A stretch of 64,000 nt of DNA from Methylophaga sulfidovorans (GCF_900114205.1 NZ_FOSH01000006.1:62001-126000), one strand, 5' to 3'; positions 8,902 through 18,644 are shown, counted from the first letter of the stretch. The notes: generated by a model not told the origin, from the letters alone. Translations and numbers: made by a program.

Positions 8902-11148
8902 TTACTCAGTAGCTTTCGACGTCCACAAATGTTCTTCATGCTGGCGCCACAAAACAGGAGCATCGCCATTGCGGAACAGGATAGCGCCATTCCAATCAGT
9001 TCTAAGAATTTCGCTGCCTACGACTTTGTAGCGCTGAACAATGTCTTTCACCGGAAAACCATAGCGATTACGAAAGCCAACAGAAAAGATGGCGTACCTG
9101 GGGGATACGGCATGCACGAATGGCATACTTGAGGAAGTTCTGCTGCCATGATGTGGCACAAGTAAAATATCGGATTTAAGTTCATCTCCATATTGCTGAA
9201 CTAGTTTTTGCTCACTTTGTTTCTCAATATCACCGGGTAATAGGGCAGATTGATTTTTTCCTTGGATACGTAATACACAGGAACGCTCATTTTCTGAACC
9301 AGATTGTTCAGGAAATGGCTGTAATACAGCGAACTCAACACCATCCCACTGCCAGTGTTGCCCAGCACTACATAATAGGGTGTCGACATCACGGATGGTT
9401 TGGCTGGACATAATCTGATTCACCTCGGTGTTATTGATGACCCCGTGTAATCCGCCGATATGATCATTATCACCATGACTAATAAGTAAGGTATCAATCT
9501 GGTTAATAGCCCGGTAACGCAAGAAGGGGATAACAACAGCCTCACCCGTATTAAAACTATCGCTAAATTGAGGACCGGTATCGAATATTAGTGTGTGATG
9601 TTTGGTTTCTATCACCGATGCCAAACCCTGGCCTACATCTAAAACGCTCAGATAAAAATCACCAGAATCCGGGCGTTCGGTTTTATAAAACAGAAGTGGC
9701 ATTAAAAACACCAACGCCAGATATTTTCCTGGATATCCTCTCGGCAGCAAAATTAATAAGATTGCCAGAATAAGCATGAACAGCAGTGGCCATGGATAAA
9801 TAGGCGTATTCCAACTGGCAAAAGGCACATCACTTAAAAATGACAAAATATGCCAGAGGATATCGAGTAAAAAGTCAGCGGCGTAAAGCAATATTGCTGC
9901 TAATGATGAGCTGATAGGTAAAACGATCATTGCCAGAATAATCAGCGGTACAACCAAGATACTGACCAGTGGTATGGCAATCAGATTAGCTATTGGTGAT
10001 ATCACCGACACATCAGTAAAGAAGAAAACCAGTAGCGGGATTAATCCTAAAGCCATGACAAAGTGAATTTTTAACCAAGCAAGTCGAATAGCTGGAAAAC
10101 GCTGGGTAAAACACATCAAGATAATGGCTACAGCAGCAAATGATAACCAAAATCCAGCGCTTAATAAGGCAAAAGGGTTAAGCAGCAAAACCATAATGCA
10201 TGCGAGTGACAAAATATGTGAAGGGTAGACCTGACGTTTCAGAAACAGGGCTAACATGGCGAGACTTACCATTATCAAGGCTCGCTGTGTTGGAATAGAT
10301 AAACCTGCAAGACAGGCATAAAAAATAGCTACCACCAGTCCAGCTACTGCGCCAATCCGATGTGCTGGTATATGAAAGGTGTTAAACGGTGAGTAACGCC
10401 ATAGCCAACTTATCAGATAAAAACCCAAACCCGCGGCTAAGCCAATATGTAAGCCCGAAATCGCCATCAGATGACTTGTACCGGTTTGCCGTAAGATTTG
10501 CCATTGTGACGGGCTGATATCATCACGTTGACCAATCGCCAGTCCGAGTATCAATGGTAACTGGCTTGCTGCAGGAATAAGGGATTGGATCTGCTGTTGA
10601 AGCTGAAATCGCCAGTCGTTAATTTGCCAGTATGTGGATTTAGCCAGTCTCTGGTTGTCTGCTGCTTTTTTGATGTAACCCGTTGCGCCGATGTCTTGAC
10701 TGAATAACCATTTTTCGTAATCAAAGCCACCAGGATTCATCATGCCAAAAGGTGGTTTCAGTTTAACCGTCAGTTGCCAGCGTTCTCCGGCTTTGGGGTA
10801 ATGTTCAGGAGGGAAATACCAGCTTAGCTTTATTTTACTGGGTAAATCTGGGGCATCTGGCAGGAATTCAAAGCTAATATGATCAGGAAATGTTTCAGGA
10901 ATTGAGGCAATAAGCCCTTGTATATGGGATACTTTTGCAGGCGCGTCCGTAGCCAGTTTATTTTCAATGGCGAATTGTGCTTGAAATGCACACCATAATA
11001 GTCCGACAATAAAACCCAATATCCATATTTTTCGATAGTAGATAAATGTCACTAAACACAGTAGTAACAAGCTTCCAGTTACTAAAGGATAGCTTACGTA
11101 CAGACTAAACAATGTGCCGAGCAAAAATGCAATGGCAGTTTTATTCAT
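8902..11148 (-). CDS. comEC: ComEC/Rec2-family DNA uptake channel
   Basis: Inner-membrane protein that passes single-stranded DNA into the cytoplasm during natural transformation. The 748 residues comprise an N-terminal DUF4131 region with several helices, a central Competence domain with many helices (MAISGLHIGL motif near 230), and a C-terminal metallo-beta-lactamase-like domain with HGDNDHIGG and VPHHGS. The metal ligands look intact. The gene is complete, and it lies next to exbB and msbA as in Pseudomonas and E. coli (ycaI). It suggests, but does not prove, competence. Confidence 0.95.
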   Translation of the reverse strand: MNKTAIAFLLGTLFSLYVSYPLVTGSLLLLCLVTFIYYRKIWILGFIVGLLWCAFQAQFAIENKLATDAPAKVSHIQGLIASIPETFPDHISFEFLPDAPDLPSKIKLSWYFPPEHYPKAGERWQLTVKLKPPFGMMNPGGFDYEKWLFSQDIGATGYIKKAADNQRLAKSTYWQINDWRFQLQQQIQSLIPAASQLPLILGLAIGQRDDISPSQWQILRQTGTSHLMAISGLHIGLAAGLGFYLISWLWRYSPFNTFHIPAHRIGAVAGLVVAIFYACLAGLSIPTQRALIMVSLAMLALFLKRQVYPSHILSLACIMVLLLNPFALLSAGFWLSFAAVAIILMCFTQRFPAIRLAWLKIHFVMALGLIPLLVFFFTDVSVISPIANLIAIPLVSILVVPLIILAMIVLPISSSLAAILLYAADFLLDILWHILSFLSDVPFASWNTPIYPWPLLFMLILAILLILLPRGYPGKYLALVFLMPLLFYKTERPDSGDFYLSVLDVGQGLASVIETKHHTLIFDTGPQFSDSFNTGEAVVIPFLRYRAINQIDTLLISHGDNDHIGGLHGVINNTEVNQIMSSQTIRDVDTLLCSAGQHWQWDGVEFAVLQPFPEQSGSENERSCVLRIQGKNQSALLPGDIEKQSEQKLVQQYGDELKSDILLVPHHGSRTSSSMPFVHAVSPRYAIFSVGFRNRYGFPVKDIVQRYKVVGSEILRTDWNGAILFRNGDAPVLWRQHEEHLWTSKATE

Positions 11149-11192
11149 ATATCCCTATAATGACGCCCGACTTAGCATGTTACTGAGACGCC

Positions 11193-11729
11193 ATGCCTCG
11201 TAAATTCCTAAAACGCATCATGCCAGATCACAACACGATGCGCGAACATCCACATCTGCGTAAGTTTGGTCAGAGATTAACTGAACCACGTTTATGGCAT
11301 ACCAACCGTCGTTCCATCTCTGGTGGCGTGGCATTGGGTCTATTTGTCGGATTTATGCCGATTCCTGGGCAAATGTTTGTTGCTGCCGCATTAGCGATTC
11401 TGTTTAGAGTCAATTTGCCGATTTCTGCAATGGGTGTTTGGATTACCAATCCTTTTACCATGGCTCCTATCTTTTTCTATGCCTATAAACTGGGTGCCTG
11501 GGTATTGAACGTGCCGATGGGCACACCTGCCTTTAGTCTGACCTGGGAATGGTTCTCAAAAGAGTTTTTATCGATCTGGCAACCCTTACTGTTGGGATGC
11601 ACAATTTGTGGTGTGGTATCAGCAATAGCGGGCATTATTTTTGTACGCTTAGGTTGGCGATTAGTTGTTATCCATAGCTGGACACAACGTCAGCGCCAAC
11701 ACAAAAAGAAATCAGGCTCCGGAAGCTAA
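11193..11729 (+). CDS. DUF2062 domain membrane protein
   Basis: A 178-residue inner-membrane protein of unknown biochemical role. The basic N-terminus (about 1-45) is followed by GGVALGLFVGFMPIPGQM, the hallmark of DUF2062, then two or three helices and a basic tail. It is divergent from comEC across 44 bp and convergent with lolD, overlapping it by 18 nt. As I recall, Pseudomonas keeps a DUF2062 gene at the same place between comEC and lolCDE, so the position is conserved. No catalytic motif is visible. Confidence 0.88.
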   Translation: MPRKFLKRIMPDHNTMREHPHLRKFGQRLTEPRLWHTNRRSISGGVALGLFVGFMPIPGQMFVAAALAILFRVNLPISAMGVWITNPFTMAPIFFYAYKLGAWVLNVPMGTPAFSLTWEWFSKEFLSIWQPLLLGCTICGVVSAIAGIIFVRLGWRLVVIHSWTQRQRQHKKKSGSGS

Positions 11730-12398
11730 ACAACCATCAATCAAGGTGAGTTGCTGATCCATTTTAGCTGCAAGTCCAGTGTCGTGGGTGACAATCACCA
11801 GTGCAGTGCCAAAATCCTCATTTAATTTCAAAATAAGCTCAAAAATACCTTGCGCTGTACGATGATCTAAATTACCGGTAGGTTCATCGGCCAGCAAACA
11901 AGCAGGTTCTGTAATTAATGCTCTGGCCAATGCTGCACGTTGGCGTTCGCCACCAGATAACTCGCTGGGTTTATGTTGAAAGCGATGAGATAGTCCAACT
12001 TTATCAAGTAACGCTGTCGCTTGTTCTTGTGCTAATGAGGGGGGCATGCCACCAATCACCAACGGCATGGCGACATTTTCAACTGCGGTAAATTCTGGCA
12101 ACAAGTGATGAAACTGATACACAAAACCTAAGTGTTGATTTCGCAAACGGCTGGCAGCTTTGTTTTTCATGGCATGAATATCATTACCCTGAACCAGCAC
12201 CTGGCCTTCGGTAGGTGAGTCTAAGCCGCCAAGAATGTGTAATAAGGTACTCTTACCCGAACCAGAACTACCGACAATGGCGATACGATCAGAACGATTG
12301 ACCGTTAAGTTAATGTTATTCAGGACATCAGTTTTTAACTGACCATCCGTAAATGATTTTGATAATTGGCTGGCAGATAACACTGCTTGATTAGTCAT
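11712..12398 (-). CDS. lolD: Lipoprotein-releasing system ATP-binding protein LolD
   Basis: ATPase of the ABC complex that frees outer-membrane lipoproteins from the inner membrane for LolA. The 228 residues carry Walker A GSSGSGKST, signature LSGGERQRAAL and Walker B CLLADEPTGNLD. I start at ATG 12398 (MTNQAVLSAS), which overlaps the lolC stop by 8 nt (ATGACTAA); an upstream extension would run inside lolC and adds non-homologous residues. Unlike E. coli, no lolE follows. Confidence 0.95.
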   Translation of the reverse strand: MTNQAVLSASQLSKSFTDGQLKTDVLNNINLTVNRSDRIAIVGSSGSGKSTLLHILGGLDSPTEGQVLVQGNDIHAMKNKAASRLRNQHLGFVYQFHHLLPEFTAVENVAMPLVIGGMPPSLAQEQATALLDKVGLSHRFQHKPSELSGGERQRAALARALITEPACLLADEPTGNLDHRTAQGIFELILKLNEDFGTALVIVTHDTGLAAKMDQQLTLIDGCLASGA

Positions 12399-13638
12399 AA
12401 CGAAGCGCCTCGGCCGGTTTAATCTGTGATGCACGCCATGAAGGGTATAGCGTGGAAAGAATCGATAATACAAATGCCGTGATTGCTATCACACCGACAT
12501 CACTCCATTCTAATTGTGATGGCAGACTACTGATGTAATAGACATCTGCAGGCATGAATTGATAGCCGATCAATTTTTCTAAACTGGCGATCAAAGACTC
12601 AATATTCCAGGCCAACAGCACACCACCAACAACCCCCATAGCGGTACCAATTAAGCCGATTAAAGTGCCCTGAACCATAAATATACCCATCACGCTGCGT
12701 GGACTCATGCCTAAGGTACGTAAGATAGCGATATCAGACTGTTTGTCAGTTACCATCATCACTAAGGTCGACACAATATTAAACGCGGCAACTGCCACAA
12801 TAAGCATCAGGATGACAAACATCACCGTTTTTTCCGTTTTTAAGGCACGGAAGAAATTTGCATGCTGGAATGTCCAGTCAGCCGCACGGTAGTTAACAGG
12901 GACATCCTGCATTAATTTGCGTAACAGTTGAGGGGCTTTGAATACATCATCAAATTTTAAGCGCAAGCCGGTCACTCGACCGGGTATTTTGAATAATTTA
13001 GCGGCATCATCAATATTCATAACAGCCAGGCCACTGTCATATTCATACATACCTATTTCGAAAATACCCACCACCGTCAGACGTTTCAGTCGAGGTATGA
13101 CTCCAGCTGGAGTTGGACTGACGTGTGGAGTGATCATGGTGATTTTGTCGCCGGTAGTCACACCCATAGCCGTGGCTAAATCTTTACCGAGCACGATGCC
13201 AAAACTGCCATCAGTTAAGTCGGCTAATTTGCCTTGAATAATTTTGTCGCCAATCGTGGAAACGGTTTGTTCCAATTTAGGGTCAATGCCTCGAACCAAC
13301 GTGCCACGGACGCGACTTCCCTGGCTAAGCATGGCCTGACCTTCGACAAACGGAGCAGAAGCGATGACATCTGGATCATGTTTGATAAGGGTTTGTAATC
13401 CCTGCCAGTCTTTTAATGTGCCATCTTCGCCAGTAATAAAGGCATGGGAAGTCATCCCCAGGATGCGATCTTTCAGCTCTTTTTCAAACCCGTTCATCAC
13501 GGAGAGAACCGTAATTAGTGCTGCAACACCTAAAGCAACACCCAACATGGAGGTTAATGAAATAAAAGAAATGAAATGATTACGACGTTTGGCGCGAGTA
13601 TAACGCATGCCGATATAGAGACTGAGCGGTCTGAACAT
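12391..13638 (-). CDS. lolC: LolC/LolE-family lipoprotein-releasing permease
   Basis: Membrane subunit of the lipoprotein-releasing ABC transporter. The 415 residues show an N-terminal helix (about 25-50), a large periplasmic domain of roughly 220 residues, and three C-terminal helices in an FtsX-like domain, ending YPSWRASQIKPAEALRYD. The N-terminal LSVMNGFEKEL and the C-terminus are typical of LolC and LolE. Since no second permease gene is adjacent, it may act as a homodimer (the LolF arrangement known from some Gammaproteobacteria) or pair with a distant LolE. Confidence 0.93.
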   Translation of the reverse strand: MFRPLSLYIGMRYTRAKRRNHFISFISLTSMLGVALGVAALITVLSVMNGFEKELKDRILGMTSHAFITGEDGTLKDWQGLQTLIKHDPDVIASAPFVEGQAMLSQGSRVRGTLVRGIDPKLEQTVSTIGDKIIQGKLADLTDGSFGIVLGKDLATAMGVTTGDKITMITPHVSPTPAGVIPRLKRLTVVGIFEIGMYEYDSGLAVMNIDDAAKLFKIPGRVTGLRLKFDDVFKAPQLLRKLMQDVPVNYRAADWTFQHANFFRALKTEKTVMFVILMLIVAVAAFNIVSTLVMMVTDKQSDIAILRTLGMSPRSVMGIFMVQGTLIGLIGTAMGVVGGVLLAWNIESLIASLEKLIGYQFMPADVYYISSLPSQLEWSDVGVIAITAFVLSILSTLYPSWRASQIKPAEALRYD

Positions 13639-13654
13639 AATGTCGCCAATGATG

Positions 13655-13691
13655 AGAAAAAAGAAAACTGATCCCGCTGAGCAGGATCAGT
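13655..13691 (-). terminator. Rho-independent terminator after rpiA
   Basis: On the minus strand an 8-bp stem (ACTGATCC/GGATCAGT, 13684-13691 with 13667-13674) with an inner GC-TGA-GC extension is followed by TTTTCTTTTTTCTC. It sits 15 nt after the rpiA stop and before lolC, so it should end rpiA transcripts and separate them from lolCD. Confidence 0.85.
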
Positions 13692-13705
13692 CCATGTTTA
13701 GCCTT

Positions 13706-14371
13706 TTATGATTTCGCGAATACGGTTTTGGTTCCCTCTGGTGAACCTAGTAACAGAACATCGGCTGGACGCATCGCAAATAAACCGTTTGTTACCACAC
13801 CAACGATATCGTTTAGTGTTTTTTCTAATTTGATCGGTTCCATGATATCCATACCGTGAACATCCAGAATCACATTACCATTATCGGTGATAACACCTTC
13901 ACGATAGACCGGTTGACCACCCAGTTTGACGATTTCACGAGCGACATAGCTACGAGCCATTGGAATCACTTCAACAGGTAGCGGGAATTTACCCAATACA
14001 TCAACCAGTTTTGAAGCGTCAGCAATACACACAAATTGTTTACTGGCTGCGGCAATGATTTTTTCACGTGTCAGAGCACCACCACCACCTTTTACCAGTT
14101 CCAGTAAATGATTAGATTCATCTGCACCATCGACATAAACTTCAATTTGATTGCAGTCATTTAAATCAAATACCTTGATGCCATTGGCTTCTAATTTTTG
14201 TGTAGAGGCTTCAGAGCTTGATACTGCGCCTTCGATACGATGTTTGATTGTCGCCAGCGCATCAATGAAGTGATTGACTGTTGAGCCGGTACCTACACCG
14301 ACAATACCATCACCCTTAATGTACTCAAGCGCTGCCCACGCAGCTTGTTTTTTCATTTCATCAGCATTCAT
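13706..14371 (-). CDS. rpiA: Ribose-5-phosphate isomerase A
   Basis: Interconverts ribose 5-phosphate and ribulose 5-phosphate in the cytosolic pentose phosphate pathway. The 221 residues contain [11 protein letters not shown], the catalytic-loop DGADE and [11 protein letters not shown], all diagnostic of RpiA. I choose ATG 14371 ([12 protein letters not shown]) because AAGGAAG lies at good spacing; a TTG at 14392 would add seven poorly conserved residues. It is a single gene with its own terminator. In a ribulose-monophosphate methylotroph it would also help regenerate the formaldehyde acceptor, which is inference. Confidence 0.97.
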   Translation of the reverse strand: MNADEMKKQAAWAALEYIKGDGIVGVGTGSTVNHFIDALATIKHRIEGAVSSSEASTQKLEANGIKVFDLNDCNQIEVYVDGADESNHLLELVKGGGGALTREKIIAAASKQFVCIADASKLVDVLGKFPLPVEVIPMARSYVAREIVKLGGQPVYREGVITDNGNVILDVHGMDIMEPIKLEKTLNDIVGVVTNGLFAMRPADVLLLGSPEGTKTVFAKS

Positions 14372-14533
14372 ATGCAGCTTCCTTTGTTTCAAATCACTTA
14401 AAAATTATCCCGGCAATTATAGAGATAAATGGCGGTCAATGGTAACGTAAGCGATTGCTTAGAAAATGATGGCTGGATTTAGCTGTTTATAACTAAGCCT
14501 GTTTCTCAACATAACTGATTGATTTGGGCTGAA

Positions 14534-16048
14534 ATGCTGACTGGATACGTAGAAAAAATTCTTAAAGCTCGCGTTTATGATGTAGCGAATGAAACACCTC
14601 TTGAGGTGATGCCTCGCCTATCGAAAAGACTTAACAATACGATTTTACTCAAGCGGGAAGACCTTCAGCCGGTTTTTTCATTTAAATTGCGCGGTGCTTA
14701 CAATCGCATGAGTCAGCTATCTGCTGATGAACGTCAGCGCGGGGTCGTTTGCGCTTCTGCGGGAAATCACGCGCAAGGTGTGGCGCTGGCAGCAAGTAAA
14801 ATGAATATTCCTGCTTTGATAGTTATGCCCAAAACCACGCCACCGATTAAGGTCGAGTCAGTCCGCGCCTATGGCGCTGAAATTAAATTACATGGCAACA
14901 GTTATGACGATGCCAGCACTTATGCCTTATCCGTTGCTGAGAAAGATGGCCGTACCTTTATTCACCCATATGATGATCCGGAAGTCATCGCCGGGCAGGG
15001 TACGATTGCGATGGAAATTATCCGTCAGCATCCAGAACCCATTCACGCTGTTTTTGTTCCTGTTGGTGGTGGTGGCCTAATTTCCGGAGTGTCGGCTTAT
15101 ATCAAAGCGTTTTGGCCTGAAATCAAAATCATTGCCGTCGAGCCGGCTGATGCAGCCAGTTTGAAAGCCGCGCTGGATGCAGATGAACGCGTTAAATTGG
15201 ATCAAGTTGGTTTGTTTGCTGATGGTACTGCGGTCAGACAAATTGGTGTCGAACCTTTCCGAATCTGTCGTGAAACAGTGGACGAAGTCGTGACGGTCAG
15301 TAGTGACGAGTTATGTGCCGCCATTATGGATATTTTTCAGGACACACGTTCTATTGCGGAGCCCTCTGGTGCTTTGGCTGTAGCTGGTGTGAAAAAATAT
15401 TTAGCGAACAACCCGATGGAAAATGAGCAACTCGTTGCCATCAATAGCGGTGCAAATATTAACTTTGATCGTTTACGTCATGTCGCTGAGCGATCCGAAA
15501 TTGGTGAGCGCAGGGAAGTGCTGTTTGCCACGAAAATCGATGAGCAACCGGGCAGCTTCCAGAAATTCTGTAAAACACTGGGCGAACGAGGTATTACCGA
15601 ATTTAACTATCGTTATGCTGACGACAAGCAAGCACAGGTATTTGTCGGCGTGCGCATGAATGGTCAGGAAGAAGAGCGCCAACAGTTATTTTCACAGCTG
15701 GATAATGCTGGCTATGACTGGGTCGATTTCACTGATAATGAAACTGCAAAATTGCATGTGCGTTATATGGTCGGCGGGCATGCACCTCAGGTCGATAATG
15801 AACGGTTAATTCGATTTGAATTTCCAGAGCGCCCCGGCGCCTTACTTCGTTTCCTAACCCGAATTGGGCAGCGCTGGAATATCAGTCTTTTCCATTATCG
15901 TAACCATGGAGCTGATTATGGCCGTGTGCTCGTGGGTGTTCAGGTTGGAGAAGACTATAAGCAGGAGTTTCAAACGTTTCTCGATACTTTGGGCTACACC
16001 TACTGGGAAGAAACAGATAATCCGGCTTATGAACTGTTTTTGAAATAA
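14534..16048 (+). CDS. ilvA: Threonine ammonia-lyase, biosynthetic
   Basis: PLP enzyme that deaminates threonine to 2-oxobutanoate, the first committed step to isoleucine. The 504 residues have the PLP-lysine motif SFKLRGAYN near residue 50, the glycine-rich phosphate loop VGGGGLISG near 185, and two C-terminal ACT-like domains (about 320-500) for isoleucine and valine control, as in E. coli IlvA. ATG 14534 gives MLTGYVEKILKARVYDV, aligning with known N-termini; TTG 14519 is less likely. The divergent spacer to rpiA is about 160 bp. Confidence 0.97.
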   Translation: MLTGYVEKILKARVYDVANETPLEVMPRLSKRLNNTILLKREDLQPVFSFKLRGAYNRMSQLSADERQRGVVCASAGNHAQGVALAASKMNIPALIVMPKTTPPIKVESVRAYGAEIKLHGNSYDDASTYALSVAEKDGRTFIHPYDDPEVIAGQGTIAMEIIRQHPEPIHAVFVPVGGGGLISGVSAYIKAFWPEIKIIAVEPADAASLKAALDADERVKLDQVGLFADGTAVRQIGVEPFRICRETVDEVVTVSSDELCAAIMDIFQDTRSIAEPSGALAVAGVKKYLANNPMENEQLVAINSGANINFDRLRHVAERSEIGERREVLFATKIDEQPGSFQKFCKTLGERGITEFNYRYADDKQAQVFVGVRMNGQEEERQQLFSQLDNAGYDWVDFTDNETAKLHVRYMVGGHAPQVDNERLIRFEFPERPGALLRFLTRIGQRWNISLFHYRNHGADYGRVLVGVQVGEDYKQEFQTFLDTLGYTYWEETDNPAYELFLK

Positions 16049-16053
16049 TAAGG

Positions 16054-16086
16054 TATCCACGGCAGTGTTATGTACTGCCGTGGATA
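16054..16086. terminator. Perfect 13-bp hairpin between convergent ilvA and the SIMPL gene
   Basis: TATCCACGGCAGT (16054-16066) and ACTGCCGTGGATA (16074-16086) pair perfectly with a 7-nt loop. It starts 5 nt after the ilvA stop and ends 8 nt before the SIMPL stop. The minus-strand exit reads CCTTATTATTT, fairly T-rich; the plus-strand exit has no T-run. It is most likely a shared terminator, stronger for the minus-strand gene. Confidence 0.7.
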
Positions 16087-16094
16087 TGAAGACT

Positions 16095-16784
16095 TTATTG
16101 ATTAAGTTTGATACTGCCTCGCACATTGACTGAAACTTCGTTGCTACCACCCGCTAATGCGGCGGGAGCACCTTTCATCTGCATATCGGCTGACAGCATA
16201 TTGGCACGTTCCATCATAGGCATGGGATTAAAGGCATTTCCATCAATCGAGATAGACACTATTTCGTAACCACTGCGATCAAATTCGTGGCTGATCAGTT
16301 TCGCTTTATCTTTAAATTTGCTGATTGCTTGTTTGAGTAATTCAGTTTTGACTTTTTCAGCCCGGTCATCCGACACCATAAACTGCATAGATTGGATATT
16401 AGCCAGGGTATTGATATCAGCAATAAATTGGCTCATTTGATCAAACTGACGTGTTTCCAGAGTCAGCTGTTGACTGACGCGCCAACTGGCAATTTTGCCA
16501 TCATCGTAGATAGGCTGGGTGGAGTAGTTAGATGTTTCAGCTTTAATGGCTTTGAAATTTTTAACCGCATCCAGAACAAGGGCTGTTTTTTTATTCACCA
16601 TATTAGTTAATTTGGCCGGGTCTTTTCCTTGCTCAAAAACCTGTAAACGGGTGATGAGCTCATCATTTTCAACGTCCATGCTGGCGCTGGTATCCAGAGT
16701 CACCATGCCCAGTTGTAGGCCGTCTTCAGCAAAACTGAGCGGGCTGATGGCTAAAAGCGAAATGAGTGCCAAAGTTTTTTTCAT
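16095..16784 (-). CDS. SIMPL (DUF541) domain periplasmic protein
   Basis: A 229-residue exported protein. A cleavable signal peptide (MKKTLALISLLAISPLSFA) is followed by a single SIMPL domain, seen from the TLDTSASMDVENDELI opening to the SVNVRGSIKLN end. The family occurs in periplasmic and outer-membrane-associated proteins such as E. coli YggE, whose role in oxidative stress is only partly understood. It is monocistronic, with its 3' end at a hairpin shared with ilvA. It is divergent from pgl across about 157 bp. Confidence 0.88.
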   Translation of the reverse strand: MKKTLALISLLAISPLSFAEDGLQLGMVTLDTSASMDVENDELITRLQVFEQGKDPAKLTNMVNKKTALVLDAVKNFKAIKAETSNYSTQPIYDDGKIASWRVSQQLTLETRQFDQMSQFIADINTLANIQSMQFMVSDDRAEKVKTELLKQAISKFKDKAKLISHEFDRSGYEIVSISIDGNAFNPMPMMERANMLSADMQMKGAPAALAGGSNEVSVNVRGSIKLNQ

Positions 16785-16882
16785 AGGTCCTTCCTTAATT
16801 GAATAAAAAATGCTGCGTCTTTTAAGACTAGCTCAAAAGCGTTAAGTTTTGATATATCATGCTTAAAATTCATTTGAGAACG

Positions 16883-16900
16883 GTGGTGATTAATCACTAC
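16883..16900. promoter_or_regulatory. Near-perfect 18-bp palindrome upstream of pgl
   Basis: GTGGTGATTAATCACTAC contains the perfect 12-bp palindrome GTGATTAATCAC at 16886-16897, ending about 40 bp before the pgl ATG in the divergent spacer with the SIMPL gene. Size and placement suit a dimeric repressor or activator site. No regulator is known; inference only. Confidence 0.35.
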
Positions 16901-16941
16901 TATTTCAACATAGTTTAAATAATCAGAAATTGAGGAACATA

Positions 16942-17652
16942 ATGAAAGCAGAACAAAAAATCCTGCCTGATGCGACGAGCTTGATTACCGCTGCCGCAGA
17001 ACATTTTGTCAGTACAGCACGATCAGCGATTGCAAAAAGAGGTGTTTTTTATGTCGCACTAGCAGGTGGTTCTACGCCAAAAGGTTTATATGAAAAATTA
17101 GCCACATCGCCATATATCGAACAGATTGACTGGGCCCGGGTACATTTGTTTTTTGGTGATGAGCGTTGTGTGCCTGCCACACATGATGATAGTAATTTTA
17201 AGATGGCACGTCAGGCTATGATCGATTTAATACCGATCCCATCAAAAAACGTGCATCGTATGCCAACAGAAAGTGGTGATGCAGCCGACGTGGCTGTGCG
17301 TTACGCTGATACCATGAAGACGGTTATGGATAGCGCACCGTTTGATTTAGTGTTGTTAGGCTTAGGCCCCGATGGTCATATTGCTTCACTGTTTCCGGAA
17401 ACTCCGGCTTTGGAGGTAACTGATACACTTACGGCTAGCCTTTATGTCGAAAAATTTGATTCATGGCGCGTGACTATTACCTATCCCGTTATCAATGCTG
17501 CCCGTCAGGTAATTGTGTTTATTGCCGGTGAAGCAAAAGCTGCGATCGTTAAGGATATTACAAGTGATGCTTTATCCGGCTTACCAGTACAGCGCCTGGC
17601 GCCAGAAAATGATTATTACTGGTTTATGGATAAAGCCGCTGCGGGTCAGTAG
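16942..17652 (+). CDS. pgl: 6-phosphogluconolactonase
   Basis: Hydrolyses 6-phosphoglucono-1,5-lactone, the Zwf product, to 6-phosphogluconate. The 236 residues match the DevB/SOL type: LAGGSTPKGLYE near 42, FFGDERCVP near 70, and LLGLGPDGHIASLFP near 132. ATG 16942 is preceded by GAGGAA at 7-nt spacing; a TTG at 16930 is disfavoured. glk follows after 2 nt, so the two form an operon feeding glucose into the pentose phosphate or Entner-Doudoroff route. zwf is separate, at 45-46 kb. Confidence 0.96.
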   Translation: MKAEQKILPDATSLITAAAEHFVSTARSAIAKRGVFYVALAGGSTPKGLYEKLATSPYIEQIDWARVHLFFGDERCVPATHDDSNFKMARQAMIDLIPIPSKNVHRMPTESGDAADVAVRYADTMKTVMDSAPFDLVLLGLGPDGHIASLFPETPALEVTDTLTASLYVEKFDSWRVTITYPVINAARQVIVFIAGEAKAAIVKDITSDALSGLPVQRLAPENDYYWFMDKAAAGQ

Positions 17653-17654
17653 TT

Positions 17655-18641
17655 ATGTCACATATGCTAGCCGTCGATGTAGGTGGAACAAAAACACTGT
17701 TTGAGTTATCCGATACTGACGGTAATGTCATATACAAGCTTAGGTTAGATAGTCAACGCTTTGAGAGTTTTGATCTGATTCTCACTGCTTTTTTTGAGCA
17801 GATGCCACAAGCATATTCGATTGATTCAGCCTGTATTGCGCTTGCCGGCCCGGTCAGTGGCCAGTACGGACAAGTAACAAAATTACCATGGAAGTTAGAT
17901 GCCAGCGTGATTGAGAAACAATTCTCAATCAAGCTGGTCACGCTTTGTAATGATTTTGAAGCGGTGGGTCACGGCATTGCCAGTCTTCAGTCTGAGGATT
18001 TTGAAACATTACAGAGCGGAGAGTCTAGTCATACATCGCCCCGCGTCGTATTAGGTGCTGGCACCGGATTGGGGCAGGCGATATTGATTCCTGATAATGG
18101 TGACTGGCGTGTTTTTCCGACAGAGGGAGGGCATGTTGATTTTGCTCCATTAGACCGGACACAACAGCTTTTTCTGGAGCATTTACAACAACGGCATGGG
18201 CATGTGTCTTATGACCGCATTGTCTGTGGTAGCGGGCTAGTCAGTCTTTATCATTTTCTGCGTGACTATAAACAAATCGACGAAAATAATGCCTTACGCC
18301 TGGCTATGGTCAATGGTGATGCTGCGTCTGCTATCAGTCAGTTTGCCATAGAACAGAATGATGTTTTAGCGAATGAAGCTCTAGAAATGTTTGTCGATAT
18401 TTATGCAGCGCAAGCCGGTAATTTAGCGCTGACAACATTAGCCAGAGGCGGTGTATATCTGGTTGGTAATATCCTGCTGAAGAATATTGCTAAGTTCAGA
18501 GCGCCATCATTTATCAACAGTTTTGTTGAAAAAGGCCGCATGACGACGTTGATGAAGCAAATACCGGTTCATATTGTACTTGATGATGAAGTCGGTCTGA
18601 AAGGTGCGCGCTTATTAGCACAAAAAGCCATGTATAATTAA
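17655..18641 (+). CDS. glk: Glucokinase
   Basis: Phosphorylates glucose to glucose 6-phosphate with ATP. The 328 residues follow the E. coli Glk family rather than ROK repressor-kinases: N-terminal phosphate motif LAVDVGGTKT, the sugar-site region LCNDFEAVGHGI near 95, LGAGTGLGQAIL near 133, TEGGHVDF, and ARGGVYLVGNI in the C-terminal lobe. No ROK zinc motif is present. It sits 2 nt after pgl and 3 nt before apaG, so all are likely cotranscribed. Confidence 0.94.
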   Translation: MSHMLAVDVGGTKTLFELSDTDGNVIYKLRLDSQRFESFDLILTAFFEQMPQAYSIDSACIALAGPVSGQYGQVTKLPWKLDASVIEKQFSIKLVTLCNDFEAVGHGIASLQSEDFETLQSGESSHTSPRVVLGAGTGLGQAILIPDNGDWRVFPTEGGHVDFAPLDRTQQLFLEHLQQRHGHVSYDRIVCGSGLVSLYHFLRDYKQIDENNALRLAMVNGDAASAISQFAIEQNDVLANEALEMFVDIYAAQAGNLALTTLARGGVYLVGNILLKNIAKFRAPSFINSFVEKGRMTTLMKQIPVHIVLDDEVGLKGARLLAQKAMYN

Positions 18642-18644
18642 CGC

